From assembly GCA_001515985.1 (NCBI GenBank), contig LOET01000091.1, forward strand, positions 1 through 32,571: a stretch of DNA of 32,571 nt, read 5' to 3'. Shown piece after piece: positions 7,961-16,084 of the stretch. Source of the DNA: Sphingomonadales bacterium BRH_c3 (lineage in GTDB: Bacteria; Pseudomonadota; Alphaproteobacteria; Sphingomonadales; Sphingomonadaceae). The translations under genes and the position numbers were made by a program. The notes beneath the pieces were generated by a model. The model ran no database searches, was not told the origin of the DNA, and saw nothing but the letters and a program-made list of their open reading frames with translations. Every line of letters begins with the position of its first letter. Position 1 is the first letter of the stretch.

Positions 7961-10306
7961 CTACGGCAACCGCTCAGCAATCTCTGCCCGCAGGCCTTCA
8001 AGCAGTCCGCGCGCGCAGCGTCCGGCGGCCAATTCCTCATCGATGATGGCGTCAAACGCCTGGCGCTTTAACTTCTTGCACCTGGTATGATCGATATCTT
8101 CTTCAAGCGTTGAACAAACCAGGTCAATCATCCGTTCGGCACCGTGCAGCCGCCCCCAGATATAGTCATTCTCGCGATAGGTGCGGCTGAAAAACGCGCC
8201 GAAACTGTAAAATTCTATGCCGCGCAAGGTTGCACGCGCACCGCCTTCGCGGATGGAGGGGGCGTCATCGGGTGAAATCCGGTCAACTTTTACCGGGTCA
8301 TATTCGGTAAGCCCTTCATGCCGTAGCAGGGGGAGCGTGGCTACGTCGTAATACGGAAAGCCAAGATATGCGAGCAGAACACGGCGTTTGAGTTCCTTGG
8401 GCATTTGTGCAAGCGCACCGGCAAAGCGCTCCTCGGCCAGATCGTCCACCTCGGGAAGCAGGCGAACCTGCGCGAGATGTTCGAGCACTGCCTGCGGATC
8501 CTCGAACACCCGGGATGCAACCTCGCCAAATCCCTCTCCCAATGCCGCCAACGTGTCCCGTTCGAAATAAAGGCTAAGGATGCCGTATATTTCGTTGCGC
8601 GCGCGGTCGAGCGCATCGTCGGAAACCTCCGGCTCGCGCTCCCAATCGCGCGCCAACCGCCGGGCAAGCAGGCGCAATCGCCGAATACGAAATCCGATGT
8701 CATGCGCGCGAAAAAAGGCGATGGCCGGGGCGCTTGCGCCGCCCTTCTTCGGATCAGACAATTCGGCCAGCCCTTGCCGTTCAAGCTGCGCGCGCAGGAT
8801 CGCGGCGATTGGATCGGGATCGGGCAAATCGAGCTGGGGAGCGGCCTGATGGATAAGCTGTGCGAGTCGATCGATAATACCGGTGAACTTGACCTGCACG
8901 TAAGCCTGAAAAGCATATCCGGCATTGTCCGCAGCCGCCTGTTGGGCCTTGGCGCGCCAACCTTTCAACCGTTTGGGTGTCGGGTAGTCGAGCAGGAAAG
9001 TCAGCCCGAAAAGTTTTTCAACCGCGCGCTCGACATCGGGCCGCAAGCCTAACAATATCTGCTGCAACCGCGCCGCATCGCGTGACTGCCGCTCAAGTTG
9101 TTCAAGATTATCGCGGATTGGCTGTTCGCGTGGCAAGGCCGAAATCGAACCCAATATGGCCGAGAAGAATCCGACCGCTTTCTGGTCCTCGTCCTTCATT
9201 GTTGCGATCCGATCCGGTCGCGGATCGATATAGACGAAGCGGCGATCAACCTCGCGGTGGCCGGGGCGGCCATGCAATGCCTCGATTGCGCCTTCAAACG
9301 GCGCGTTGATCAGTACCGAACCGTCGATCAGCGCCACCCGCTCGGTAATTCCGCGCTGCACGTGCACGGGCATGATCCGGTGGAGGAAGTCTTCGCGCGT
9401 TGCCCATTGATGTTTGCGCTTTGCTGCAATCCGGTCAATTTCGGCGAGTTCGAGCGCGGGAAAAGCACCGGGGAAGCTTGCGGTTGCCCGGGCAGCAAAG
9501 GTCAGCTCAAGCGTATCGGCCAGCTTGCCATTTGCCTTGCCCGGCGTCAGCCCGCGGAATTGGATCGGCAGGCGATGTTCGCTTTCCTCAACTACCGGCG
9601 GACTGTTGAGCCGCAGCATTTCGATATGCCCGCGGAAATCGGTTGCGGTCACAAACAGGTCGAGCGGGTGGTTAGGCGGCAGGAGCGGCGGGCCGCCCGG
9701 AGCCTTGCGCATGGCTTCCAGTGCGTCGAACAGCAAGCAAGAGAAATTGTCGCCTGAAAACGGAGGTTCGAACCAGCGCCCACGGATAAAGCGTGAGACT
9801 TTGCGCCGCACTTCGCTGCGGGTTTCAGGCGCGACGCTTTCCGAAACGACATTTCCGGGTCTGGAGATCAGCCACCAGGCGATCGGTTGTGCCCAGAATT
9901 TGGCAAAGCGCCACATCGGGCGGGCATCGGGATCAAGCAGCCGGTCGACATCGGCATTTTCCAGCCACAGATCGGTCAATGGCTCAAGCGAATGCCCTGA
10001 ATAAACAGCCTGAGACAGGAACACCGCGTTGATCCCGCCGGCACTGGCACCGGACAGGATATCAGGCAGCACTCGCAGCCGCATCCCACGTTCCTGCTCA
10101 ATGTGGGCCAAAAGGTCATGATAGACCTTTGCCACACCATCCAACTGCATATCCCCGGAATGGTAGGCGCAACTAGCCCGGGCAAGGTGCCAAAGCTCCT
10201 TGGTGACGCCGTGCATGTAGACCGCCAGGCTCACGCCACCATAGCAGACCAGGGCAATTCGAAGTTCCTTCTGGTGCATTGGGGGATAGTGGCGTGCTGA
10301 CAGCAT
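7961..10306 (-). CDS. Patatin-like protein (DUF3376 type)
   Basis: The 781-residue product begins with a patatin phospholipase domain: KELRIALVCYGGVSLAVYMHG near the N-terminus forms the oxyanion region, the nucleophile elbow is SGASAGGINA (GxSxG, Ser88), and the dyad aspartate is in LIDGSVLINAPF (about residue 328). The long C-terminal part matches the 'patatin-related' family with a DUF3376 domain, as I recall it. The family is presumed to hydrolyse acyl esters of lipids; the substrate and location are unknown, and I see no signal peptide. The start is uncertain. The ATG at 10306 gives nine extra residues and has AGGAA about 13 bases upstream. The ATG at 10279 (MHQKELRIAL) fits the usual family N-terminus but lacks a ribosome site. 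The gene is divergent from radA across 43 bases. Confidence 0.88.
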   Translation of the reverse strand: MLSARHYPPMHQKELRIALVCYGGVSLAVYMHGVTKELWHLARASCAYHSGDMQLDGVAKVYHDLLAHIEQERGMRLRVLPDILSGASAGGINAVFLSQAVYSGHSLEPLTDLWLENADVDRLLDPDARPMWRFAKFWAQPIAWWLISRPGNVVSESVAPETRSEVRRKVSRFIRGRWFEPPFSGDNFSCLLFDALEAMRKAPGGPPLLPPNHPLDLFVTATDFRGHIEMLRLNSPPVVEESEHRLPIQFRGLTPGKANGKLADTLELTFAARATASFPGAFPALELAEIDRIAAKRKHQWATREDFLHRIMPVHVQRGITERVALIDGSVLINAPFEGAIEALHGRPGHREVDRRFVYIDPRPDRIATMKDEDQKAVGFFSAILGSISALPREQPIRDNLEQLERQSRDAARLQQILLGLRPDVERAVEKLFGLTFLLDYPTPKRLKGWRAKAQQAAADNAGYAFQAYVQVKFTGIIDRLAQLIHQAAPQLDLPDPDPIAAILRAQLERQGLAELSDPKKGGASAPAIAFFRAHDIGFRIRRLRLLARRLARDWEREPEVSDDALDRARNEIYGILSLYFERDTLAALGEGFGEVASRVFEDPQAVLEHLAQVRLLPEVDDLAEERFAGALAQMPKELKRRVLLAYLGFPYYDVATLPLLRHEGLTEYDPVKVDRISPDDAPSIREGGARATLRGIEFYSFGAFFSRTYRENDYIWGRLHGAERMIDLVCSTLEEDIDHTRCKKLKRQAFDAIIDEELAAGRCARGLLEGLRAEIAERLP

Positions 10307-10323
10307 CTTGGCAATTGCGTTCC

Positions 10324-10329
10324 TATAAT
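10324..10329 (+). promoter_or_regulatory. Possible -10 element for radA
   Basis: TATAAT in the 43-base divergent gap, 20 bases before the radA ATG. No good -35 hexamer stands at 16-18 bases; TTGGCA at 10308-10313 is only 10 bases away. The reverse strand reads CATTATAGG and could serve the patatin gene. The support is the perfect hexamer and its position only. Confidence 0.35.
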
Positions 10330-10349
10330 GTTCTGTTTATCAATCTGGC

Positions 10350-11717
10350 ATGGCCAAGACTAAAAAGCGCTATATCTGCCAGGCATGCGGCAGTGTTGCC
10401 CACCGCTGGCAGGGGCAATGCCCTGACTGTGCCGAGTGGAACAGTCTGACAGAAGATGCCCCGGCAACGGTATTTTCGCAGAAGCACGATCTTTCGCGCG
10501 GTGGCCGCGCGGTGGAATTTGTGGAACTCAACTCGCCGGCAGAGCTGCCTGTTCGGCGCAGCACCGGGCTCAAGGAATTTGACCGGGCATTGGGCGGGGG
10601 TCTGGTGCCGGGTTCGGCCGTGCTGATGGGCGGCGATCCAGGGATCGGCAAGTCAACCCTGCTGCTGCAAACCGCAGCAACTATCGCGCGCACCGGGCAA
10701 AGCGTTATCTATGTCAGCGGTGAGGAAGCCGCAGGACAGGTGCGGATGCGCGCTGCAAGGCTTGGCCTTGCCGATGCAACGATCCAGCTCGCTTCCGAAA
10801 CTTCAGTGCGCGACATCTTGACCACGCTGGGCCGGATGGCACCGCCTTCATTGCTGGTGATCGATTCGATCCAGACCATGTATTCCGACACGATCGAAGG
10901 TGCGCCGGGAACGGTCAGTCAGGTTCGTGGCTGCGCGTTTGAGCTGATCCGTTACGCCAAGGAACATGGCGTGGCGCTGGTATTGGTAGGCCATGTCACC
11001 AAGGACGGCAGTATCGCGGGGCCGCGCGTGCTTGAGCACATGGTGGACGTGGTGATGAGCTTTGAAGGAGAGCGCAGTCATCAATATCGCATCCTGCGCG
11101 CGCTCAAGAACCGTTTTGGCGCGGTCGACGAAATTGGTGTTTTTTCGATGGTCAGCGAAGGGCTGGAGGAAGTCAGCAATCCATCCATGCTGTTCCTTTC
11201 AGGGCGTGATCAGCCGCTGGCGGGCAGCGCGGTATTCCCTGCGCTAGAGGGCACGCGCCCGGTATTGGTTGAAATCCAGGCGTTGATTGTGCGCTTGCAA
11301 TCAGGCGCAACCCCGCGGCGAGCGGTGGTGGGTTGGGACAACAGCAGGCTGGCGATGTTGCTGGCCGTGCTGGAATCACGCTGCGGGCTCAATTTCAGCT
11401 CAGCCGAAGTCTATCTGAACATTGCCGGAGGCTATCGTTTGTCAGACCCGGCCGCCGACCTTGCGGTGGCCGCTGCGCTGGTATCGGCGCTGGCGAACAA
11501 GCCCTTGCCGGATCGCTCTGTATTCTTCGGCGAACTGTCGCTGGCCGGTGAGATTCGCCCGGTTGCGCATTCCTCTCTGCGCCAGCGCGAGGCCGAAAAG
11601 CTCGGCTTTACCTCTGCATTCGGTCCATCCGGCACAGAAAACGGACCATCGGGGATTAACTATCGTGGTTTAGGACAAGTTGCGAACCTCGTTGACCGGG
11701 TGATGGCAAAGACATAA
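10350..11717 (+). CDS. radA: DNA repair protein RadA (Sms)
   Basis: RadA is a RecA-like ATPase that in other bacteria drives branch migration of recombination intermediates with RecA. The 455-residue product has the three family parts: an N-terminal zinc finger (Cys10, Cys13, Cys24, Cys27), a RecA-like core with Walker A GGDPGIGKST (about residues 92-101) and the RadA-specific KNRFG motif (about residues 252-256), and a C-terminal Lon-protease-like domain (VYLNIAGGYRLSDPAADLAV), which is not catalytic in this family. The length is as expected. It heads a + strand run with cvpA 12 bases downstream. In many alphaproteobacteria alr, radA, cvpA and purF are neighbours; here alr lies further downstream and purF is absent. 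Confidence 0.97.
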   Translation: MAKTKKRYICQACGSVAHRWQGQCPDCAEWNSLTEDAPATVFSQKHDLSRGGRAVEFVELNSPAELPVRRSTGLKEFDRALGGGLVPGSAVLMGGDPGIGKSTLLLQTAATIARTGQSVIYVSGEEAAGQVRMRAARLGLADATIQLASETSVRDILTTLGRMAPPSLLVIDSIQTMYSDTIEGAPGTVSQVRGCAFELIRYAKEHGVALVLVGHVTKDGSIAGPRVLEHMVDVVMSFEGERSHQYRILRALKNRFGAVDEIGVFSMVSEGLEEVSNPSMLFLSGRDQPLAGSAVFPALEGTRPVLVEIQALIVRLQSGATPRRAVVGWDNSRLAMLLAVLESRCGLNFSSAEVYLNIAGGYRLSDPAADLAVAAALVSALANKPLPDRSVFFGELSLAGEIRPVAHSSLRQREAEKLGFTSAFGPSGTENGPSGINYRGLGQVANLVDRVMAKT

Positions 11718-11729
11718 TCCTCCCCGCCT

Positions 11730-12251
11730 ATGAACGGGTTTGACCTTATCGTATTCGCGATCATCGGCATTGCCGCGATCGGCGGCTTCATGCGCGGGCT
11801 GGTGCAGGAAGTTCTGTCGCTGGCGGCATGGGTGCTTGCTGCCTTTGCAATTTATCAGCTGCATACGCCGCTGACCAACCAGCTGCTTGTGTATTTTGAT
11901 TCGGAAACGACCACCGCCCTTCTGGCGTTCGCATTGCTGCTGCTGATTCCCTATGCGGCGATGAAGTTGATCGCGAACAACGTGGGCCAGGCATCGCGCA
12001 ATTCGATCATGGGGCCAATCGATCGCGTCCTCGGTTTCGGCTTTGGCATGCTCAAGGGTGGATTGGTCGTTGTATTCGCCTTCTCGCTGCTGGTGCTGGG
12101 CTACGATACCGCGTGGGGATACAAGGGCCGCCCGGTCTGGATCACTACCGCGCGCACCTATCACGTGATCGATGCAAGCTCACGCGGGCTGGTGGAAATG
12201 ATCGCCGAACGCCGCGCGCGCTTGCTGGCCGAAGCGAAAGTTGCGGAATGA
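11730..12251 (+). CDS. CvpA family inner-membrane protein
   Basis: The 173-residue product fits the CvpA family, small membrane proteins named for the E. coli colicin V production locus. It has about four hydrophobic segments: residues 4-20 (the FDLIVFAIIGIAAIGGF region), about 28-46, 66-80 and 100-125. The family opening pattern GFMRGLVQEVLSLAAW is clear. Its molecular role is not firmly known in any organism. It starts 12 bases after radA, and its stop overlaps the next start as ATGA (12248-12251), so the scaffold gene is probably translationally coupled to it. Confidence 0.88.
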   Translation: MNGFDLIVFAIIGIAAIGGFMRGLVQEVLSLAAWVLAAFAIYQLHTPLTNQLLVYFDSETTTALLAFALLLLIPYAAMKLIANNVGQASRNSIMGPIDRVLGFGFGMLKGGLVVVFAFSLLVLGYDTAWGYKGRPVWITTARTYHVIDASSRGLVEMIAERRARLLAEAKVAE

Positions 12252-12691
12252 GCGCCGCCAGCGCAGGCAAGCTATACACACCCGAACTCCTGTCACTCGC
12301 AACCGAGCTGGCGAACTATCCGCTCTCGGGTGAGTTTTCGCACAGCGGTGAAGCACGCTCGAAAACCTGTGGCAGCAGCATCAGGGTAGGTCTCGAAACC
12401 GATGACCGGGGCGGGATTTCCCGTCTGGGAATGGCGGTTACCGCCTGCGCGGTGGGCCAGGGTTCCGCAGCGATTTTTGCAGCGAATGCGTGCGGTCGCA
12501 ACGCGTCGGAGCTCGCAACAACCTTGCGCGCGCTCGAAAACTGGCTGGACTCAGCTGACGCACCAATGCCCGATTGGCCAGGTTTCGCTGCCCTGCGCAC
12601 CGCGCGAGACTATCCGGCGCGACACGGTGCCCTGCTATTGCCGTGGAGGGCAGCGGCAGAGGCGCTTTGCAAGGCGGATGGCAACGGCTAG
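12248..12691 (+). CDS. IscU/NifU-like iron-sulfur cluster scaffold protein
   Basis: The 147-residue product resembles the IscU/NifU N-terminal fold, on which [2Fe-2S] clusters are assembled. Two of the canonical cysteines are placed as expected: Cys41 in ARSKTCGSS and Cys67 in GMAVTACAVGQGSAAI (the IscU GC...AS block). The third canonical Cys, normally in a K/R-x-HC-S/A-L-L context, is replaced: the region reads PARHGALLLPW. Other cysteines (about 82 and 142) are not at family positions. It may therefore be a divergent carrier, not a full scaffold; this is inference. The start ATG at 12248 overlaps the cvpA stop by 4 bases. The MHS transporter gene follows 38 bases later. Confidence 0.78.
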   Translation: MSAASAGKLYTPELLSLATELANYPLSGEFSHSGEARSKTCGSSIRVGLETDDRGGISRLGMAVTACAVGQGSAAIFAANACGRNASELATTLRALENWLDSADAPMPDWPGFAALRTARDYPARHGALLLPWRAAAEALCKADGNG

Positions 12692-12729
12692 AGCCACGAC
12701 CTTGTGGCAACGGGGAGAGCGCAATAACC

Positions 12730-14367
12730 ATGTCAAAGACTGCACAGCCGGCCATCCGGGAGCCCAGCGAGAAAGAGATAAAGCTGGTTATCGGGGCAAG
12801 TTCGGCAGGCACCGTTTTCGAATGGTATGATTTCTTCATCTACGGCACGCTTTTCGCGCTGATCGGAAAGGCCTTCTTCCCCAGCGACAACGAGACCCTG
12901 CAGGTTCTGCTGGTGTGGGCCGGTTTCGCGATCGGCTTCGGTTTCCGCCCGCTGGGCGCGATCATGTTCGGCTTTCTTGGTGACCGGCTGGGGCGCAAGT
13001 ATACCTTCCTAGTGACGGTCACACTGATGGGTATTGCCACTGCCGGGGTCGGCCTGGTGCCAAGCGCGGAAAGTATCGGACTGTGGGCTCCGGCAATTGT
13101 GATCGTGCTGCGAATTTTGCAGGGACTGGCGCTGGGCGGCGAATATGGCGGCGCAGCGATCTATGTTGCAGAGCACGCTCCGCCGGAAAAGCGGGGCTTC
13201 TACACCAGCTTTATCCAGGCATCGGTGGTGGGCGGGTTCATCCTGTCGATCATTGTCGTGCTTGCCTGCCGCTTCCTGATCCCGGAACAGGAGTTCAACG
13301 ATTGGGGCTGGCGCGTGCCGTTCCTGCTGTCGATCGTGCTGCTCGGCATATCGCTGTGGATGCGGCTCAAGCTGTCCGAAAGCCCGGTGTTCCAGGCGAT
13401 GAAGGCGGAAGGCCAGATTGCCGGTAATCCGTTTGTCGAAAGCTTCACCTATCCCGGCAACAAGAAGCGCATCTTCGTAGCGCTGTTTGGCGTCACGGGC
13501 ATCCTCACCACGATCTGGTATTCGGCCTTCTTCTCCAGCCTGTCATTCCTCCAGCGCGACATGCGGCTGGATGAGCTGACCGTCGAGCTGACGCTGCTTG
13601 TCGCGGGCCTGATTGGCATGACCTTCTACATTTTCGTCGGCAGGTGGTCAGACCGGGTAGGCCGCAAGAAACCGATCATGATCGGTGCGGCCCTGACCCT
13701 GCTGCTGATCTTTCCCAGCTTCTGGGCGATGGGCAGCCTGGCCAATCCAGGCTTGGCCGAAGCCTCCGAACGCAACCCGGTGGTGGTAAGCGGTCCGCAA
13801 TGTTCAACCGATCCCTTTGCCGAACTGTTCGACCGCGAGCAGAGCGACTGCGGCAAGCTGCTCGGCACGCTTATTTCGAGCGGGGTGAGTTATCAGCTTC
13901 AGCCCGGCGATGCGCTGGCGCTCTCGATCGGCGGCGCCCCTGTCGCAATCGATCCGGCCTGGTTCGCTGACGGCAAGCTGCGGAGCGAGGCAGTTCAAGC
14001 TCGGCTCACCCAGGCGGGCTTCGACTTCTCGCGTCAGACGCCGCCGTTCATCAACATCGTAGGGATTGTTGCCATTCTGCTGGTGCTCAGCGCCCTTTCG
14101 GCGCTGACCTATGGCTCGGTCGCGGCGCTGCTGTCGGAAATGTTTCCGCCGCGCATCCGCTACAGCTCGATGTCGATCCCCTATCATATCGGGGCCGGCT
14201 ATCTCGGCGGCTTCTTGCCATTGATCGCGGGCGTGATCGTGGCCAGCACTGGCGATATCTATTCCGGGCTGTGGTACACTTGGGGCGTAGTTGCCTTCGG
14301 TATCGTTGTGGCATGGTGGGGCTTGCCCGACGGGCCGCCGCGGGATTTCGCCGACGATGCCGGTTGA
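12730..14367 (+). CDS. MFS transporter, MHS (metabolite:H+ symporter) type, with periplasmic insert
   Basis: The 545-residue product is a 12-helix major facilitator. VFEWYDFFIYG in TM1, RPLGAIMFGFLGDRLGRKYTF across TM2-TM3, and KRGFYTSFIQ before TM5 are typical of the metabolite:H+ symporter family (ProP, KgtP, ShiA relatives). The substrate is unknown. Unlike classical members of about 430-450 residues, this one carries about 100 extra residues (about 338-440) between TM9 and TM10. With the N-terminus in the cytoplasm that loop faces the periplasm; it contains two cysteines (about 357 and 374). I chose the ATG at 12730, preceded by GGGGAGAG; the frame is open upstream to 12574 but that overlaps the scaffold gene. 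The 3' end overlaps alr by 11 bases. Confidence 0.88.
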   Translation: MSKTAQPAIREPSEKEIKLVIGASSAGTVFEWYDFFIYGTLFALIGKAFFPSDNETLQVLLVWAGFAIGFGFRPLGAIMFGFLGDRLGRKYTFLVTVTLMGIATAGVGLVPSAESIGLWAPAIVIVLRILQGLALGGEYGGAAIYVAEHAPPEKRGFYTSFIQASVVGGFILSIIVVLACRFLIPEQEFNDWGWRVPFLLSIVLLGISLWMRLKLSESPVFQAMKAEGQIAGNPFVESFTYPGNKKRIFVALFGVTGILTTIWYSAFFSSLSFLQRDMRLDELTVELTLLVAGLIGMTFYIFVGRWSDRVGRKKPIMIGAALTLLLIFPSFWAMGSLANPGLAEASERNPVVVSGPQCSTDPFAELFDREQSDCGKLLGTLISSGVSYQLQPGDALALSIGGAPVAIDPAWFADGKLRSEAVQARLTQAGFDFSRQTPPFINIVGIVAILLVLSALSALTYGSVAALLSEMFPPRIRYSSMSIPYHIGAGYLGGFLPLIAGVIVASTGDIYSGLWYTWGVVAFGIVVAWWGLPDGPPRDFADDAG

Positions 14368-15406
14368 GCGTCCTGCCTCCAGCCTGCGCCTGAAGATCGA
14401 CCGGGAAGCGCTTGCTCACAATTGGCGCACGCTCGACCGGATGAGCGGTAGCGCGCGGGCGGGCGCGGCGGTGAAAGCCGATTGTTACGGGTTGGGCGTC
14501 GATGCCTGCCTGCCCACGCTGCGCGCTGCCGGGGCGCAGCTGTTCTTCGTCGCACATTGGGGCGAAGTAGACCGGGTTGCGCATCATGTGCCGTCAGACC
14601 AGATTGCCGTGCTGCACGGTCCGCTGACCGCTGGCGACGCCGCTTATGCGCGCGCGCGCAAGGTGCTGCCGATAATCAATTCGCTGGCACAGTCAAAGTT
14701 GTGGATCGAGAGCGGGGGCGGGCCGTGCCATCTGATGTTGGATACGGGAATCAACCGGCTCGGCATTTCGCCCCACGAAACAGGCGATCCGCTGATCGCC
14801 CAACTCGAAGTGATCGGCCTCATCTCGCACCTCGCCTGCGCCGACGAGGACAGTGCCATGAATGCGCGGCAGCTCGATACTTTCCGCGCCCTGCTCCCCG
14901 CGATACCGCACCAATTTGCCAGCCTCGCCAACAGCGCAGGGATTGCACTGGGGAGCGGCTATCATTTCGACGTGACCCGCCCCGGCCTGGCGCTTTACGG
15001 CGGGGTCCCGCGTGCAGAACTGGCTGGGGAAATCCGCCAGGTCGCCACACCTGAGGCGGCGATAATCCAGACCCGCCAGCTGTCCGCAGGCGACAAGGTG
15101 GGCTATAACGCCACCTTTACAGCTCCTGCAGCCATGCGCATTGGGGTGGCATCGATCGGATATGCTGACGGGTTGCTGCGATCCTGGGGCGGGAAGGGCG
15201 CTTTCCTGCTCCGCGGCGACATGCGCCTGCCGCTGCTGGGTAAGGTGTCGATGGATATGGTGGTGGTGGATTTGTCACAGGCCCCGGAAGTGGCAGAGGG
15301 CGACTGGGTCCAGATCCCCTATCATCTGCCTGACGCAGCGCAGATTAGCGGCCTTTCGCAATATGAATTGCTTACCGTTTTGGGGCAGCGCCTCAAATCC
15401 CCCTAA
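14357..15406 (+). CDS. alr: Alanine racemase
   Basis: Alanine racemase is a PLP enzyme that makes D-alanine for peptidoglycan. The 349-residue product shows the PLP-lysine motif AAVKADCYGLG (Lys about residue 37), the barrel segment LMLDTGINRLGI, the phosphate-binding NSAGI, and the C-terminal catalytic-Tyr region GDKVGYNATF followed by IGYADGLLRSW and LLGKVSMDMVVVD. The ATG at 14357 overlaps the end of the transporter gene by 11 bases. An upstream in-frame GTG/ATG extension (to 14291) would lie fully inside the transporter and is not credible. The length is at the short end of the family. It converts the amino acid later removed by the carboxypeptidase encoded at 26711, but the two genes are far apart. 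Confidence 0.93.
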   Translation: MPVERPASSLRLKIDREALAHNWRTLDRMSGSARAGAAVKADCYGLGVDACLPTLRAAGAQLFFVAHWGEVDRVAHHVPSDQIAVLHGPLTAGDAAYARARKVLPIINSLAQSKLWIESGGGPCHLMLDTGINRLGISPHETGDPLIAQLEVIGLISHLACADEDSAMNARQLDTFRALLPAIPHQFASLANSAGIALGSGYHFDVTRPGLALYGGVPRAELAGEIRQVATPEAAIIQTRQLSAGDKVGYNATFTAPAAMRIGVASIGYADGLLRSWGGKGAFLLRGDMRLPLLGKVSMDMVVVDLSQAPEVAEGDWVQIPYHLPDAAQISGLSQYELLTVLGQRLKSP

Positions 15407-15417
15407 CCCATGTTGCG

Positions 15418-15432
15418 CTGCACATTGTGCAG
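15418..15432. promoter_or_regulatory. Perfect palindrome upstream of phaR (possible PhaR operator)
   Basis: CTGCACATTGTGCAG is a perfect 6+3+6 inverted repeat ending 40 bases before the phaR ATG. PhaR proteins of Paracoccus and Rhodobacter are known to repress their own genes and to bind TGC-rich sites with CTGC...GCAG halves, as I recall; the reported spacing is 3 bases, here 7. A direct autoregulatory role is therefore plausible but inferred. Confidence 0.45.
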
Positions 15433-15472
15433 GTGCTAAGGCCGCAGCATCAATTCAGCAGGACTGCAGCAA

Positions 15473-16027
15473 ATGGCCAAGAAAAACGCGGGCGCAGGCG
15501 AAACCGTGATCGTCAAGAAATACGCCAACCGGCGGCTCTACAACACCAGCACCTCGAGCTATATCACGCTTGACGACTTGGCGGCGATGGTGCGCGACAA
15601 TGTGGAGTTTCAGGTGCTCGACGCCAAGACCGGCGATGACATTACCCATTCCATTCTTACCCAGATCATCATGGACGAGGAATCGAACGGCGAGCAGATG
15701 CTGCCCGTCAGCTTCCTGCGCCAGTTGATCAGCATGTATGGCAATTCGATGCAGGCGATGATGCCGTCCTATCTCGAAGCGGCAATGGCCAATTTCCGCG
15801 AGAATCAGGGCAAGATCCGCGAAGCATTCGAAAAGGGCATCAGCAACACGCCACTTGCCAAGATCCATGAAACCAACATGGCAATGATGCGCGCGGCAAC
15901 CGAAGCATTTCTGCCAAGTTCCAGCAAGCGCAGCGAAAAGGCCGATAGCGCAACGGGCGATGAAATTGCCGCGCTCCGCAAGCAGATGGCCGACATGCAA
16001 AAGAAGCTCGACGAACTCAGCAAATAG
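15473..16027 (+). CDS. phaR: Polyhydroxyalkanoate synthesis repressor PhaR
   Basis: PhaR represses phasin and PHA-related genes and is released when it binds PHA granules. The 184-residue product starts with the conserved PHB accumulation regulatory DNA-binding domain: VIVKKYANRRLYNTSTSSYI (about residues 10-29), then TLDDLAAMVRDN and FQVLDAKTGDDITHSILTQII. A second PHB-accumulation segment follows (about residues 70-120), and the C-terminus is a short coiled coil (EIAALRKQMADMQKKLDEL). No phaC, phaA, phaB or phasin gene lies in the window, so the targets are elsewhere. An AGGA lies 11 bases before the ATG. It is preceded by a perfect palindrome that may be its own operator. proS follows 57 bases later. 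Confidence 0.92.
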   Translation: MAKKNAGAGETVIVKKYANRRLYNTSTSSYITLDDLAAMVRDNVEFQVLDAKTGDDITHSILTQIIMDEESNGEQMLPVSFLRQLISMYGNSMQAMMPSYLEAAMANFRENQGKIREAFEKGISNTPLAKIHETNMAMMRAATEAFLPSSSKRSEKADSATGDEIAALRKQMADMQKKLDELSK

Positions 16028-16084
16028 CGCAAGTTGCGCCGCCGCAAGGCAGGCGCCGCGTCCACCCAAAGCAGGAAATTCCCC

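Noticed and set aside
12574-12729. Upstream extension of the MHS transporter frame
   Set aside because: It overlaps the scaffold gene, and the Arg-rich extension does not fit the family; a good ribosome site precedes the ATG at 12730.
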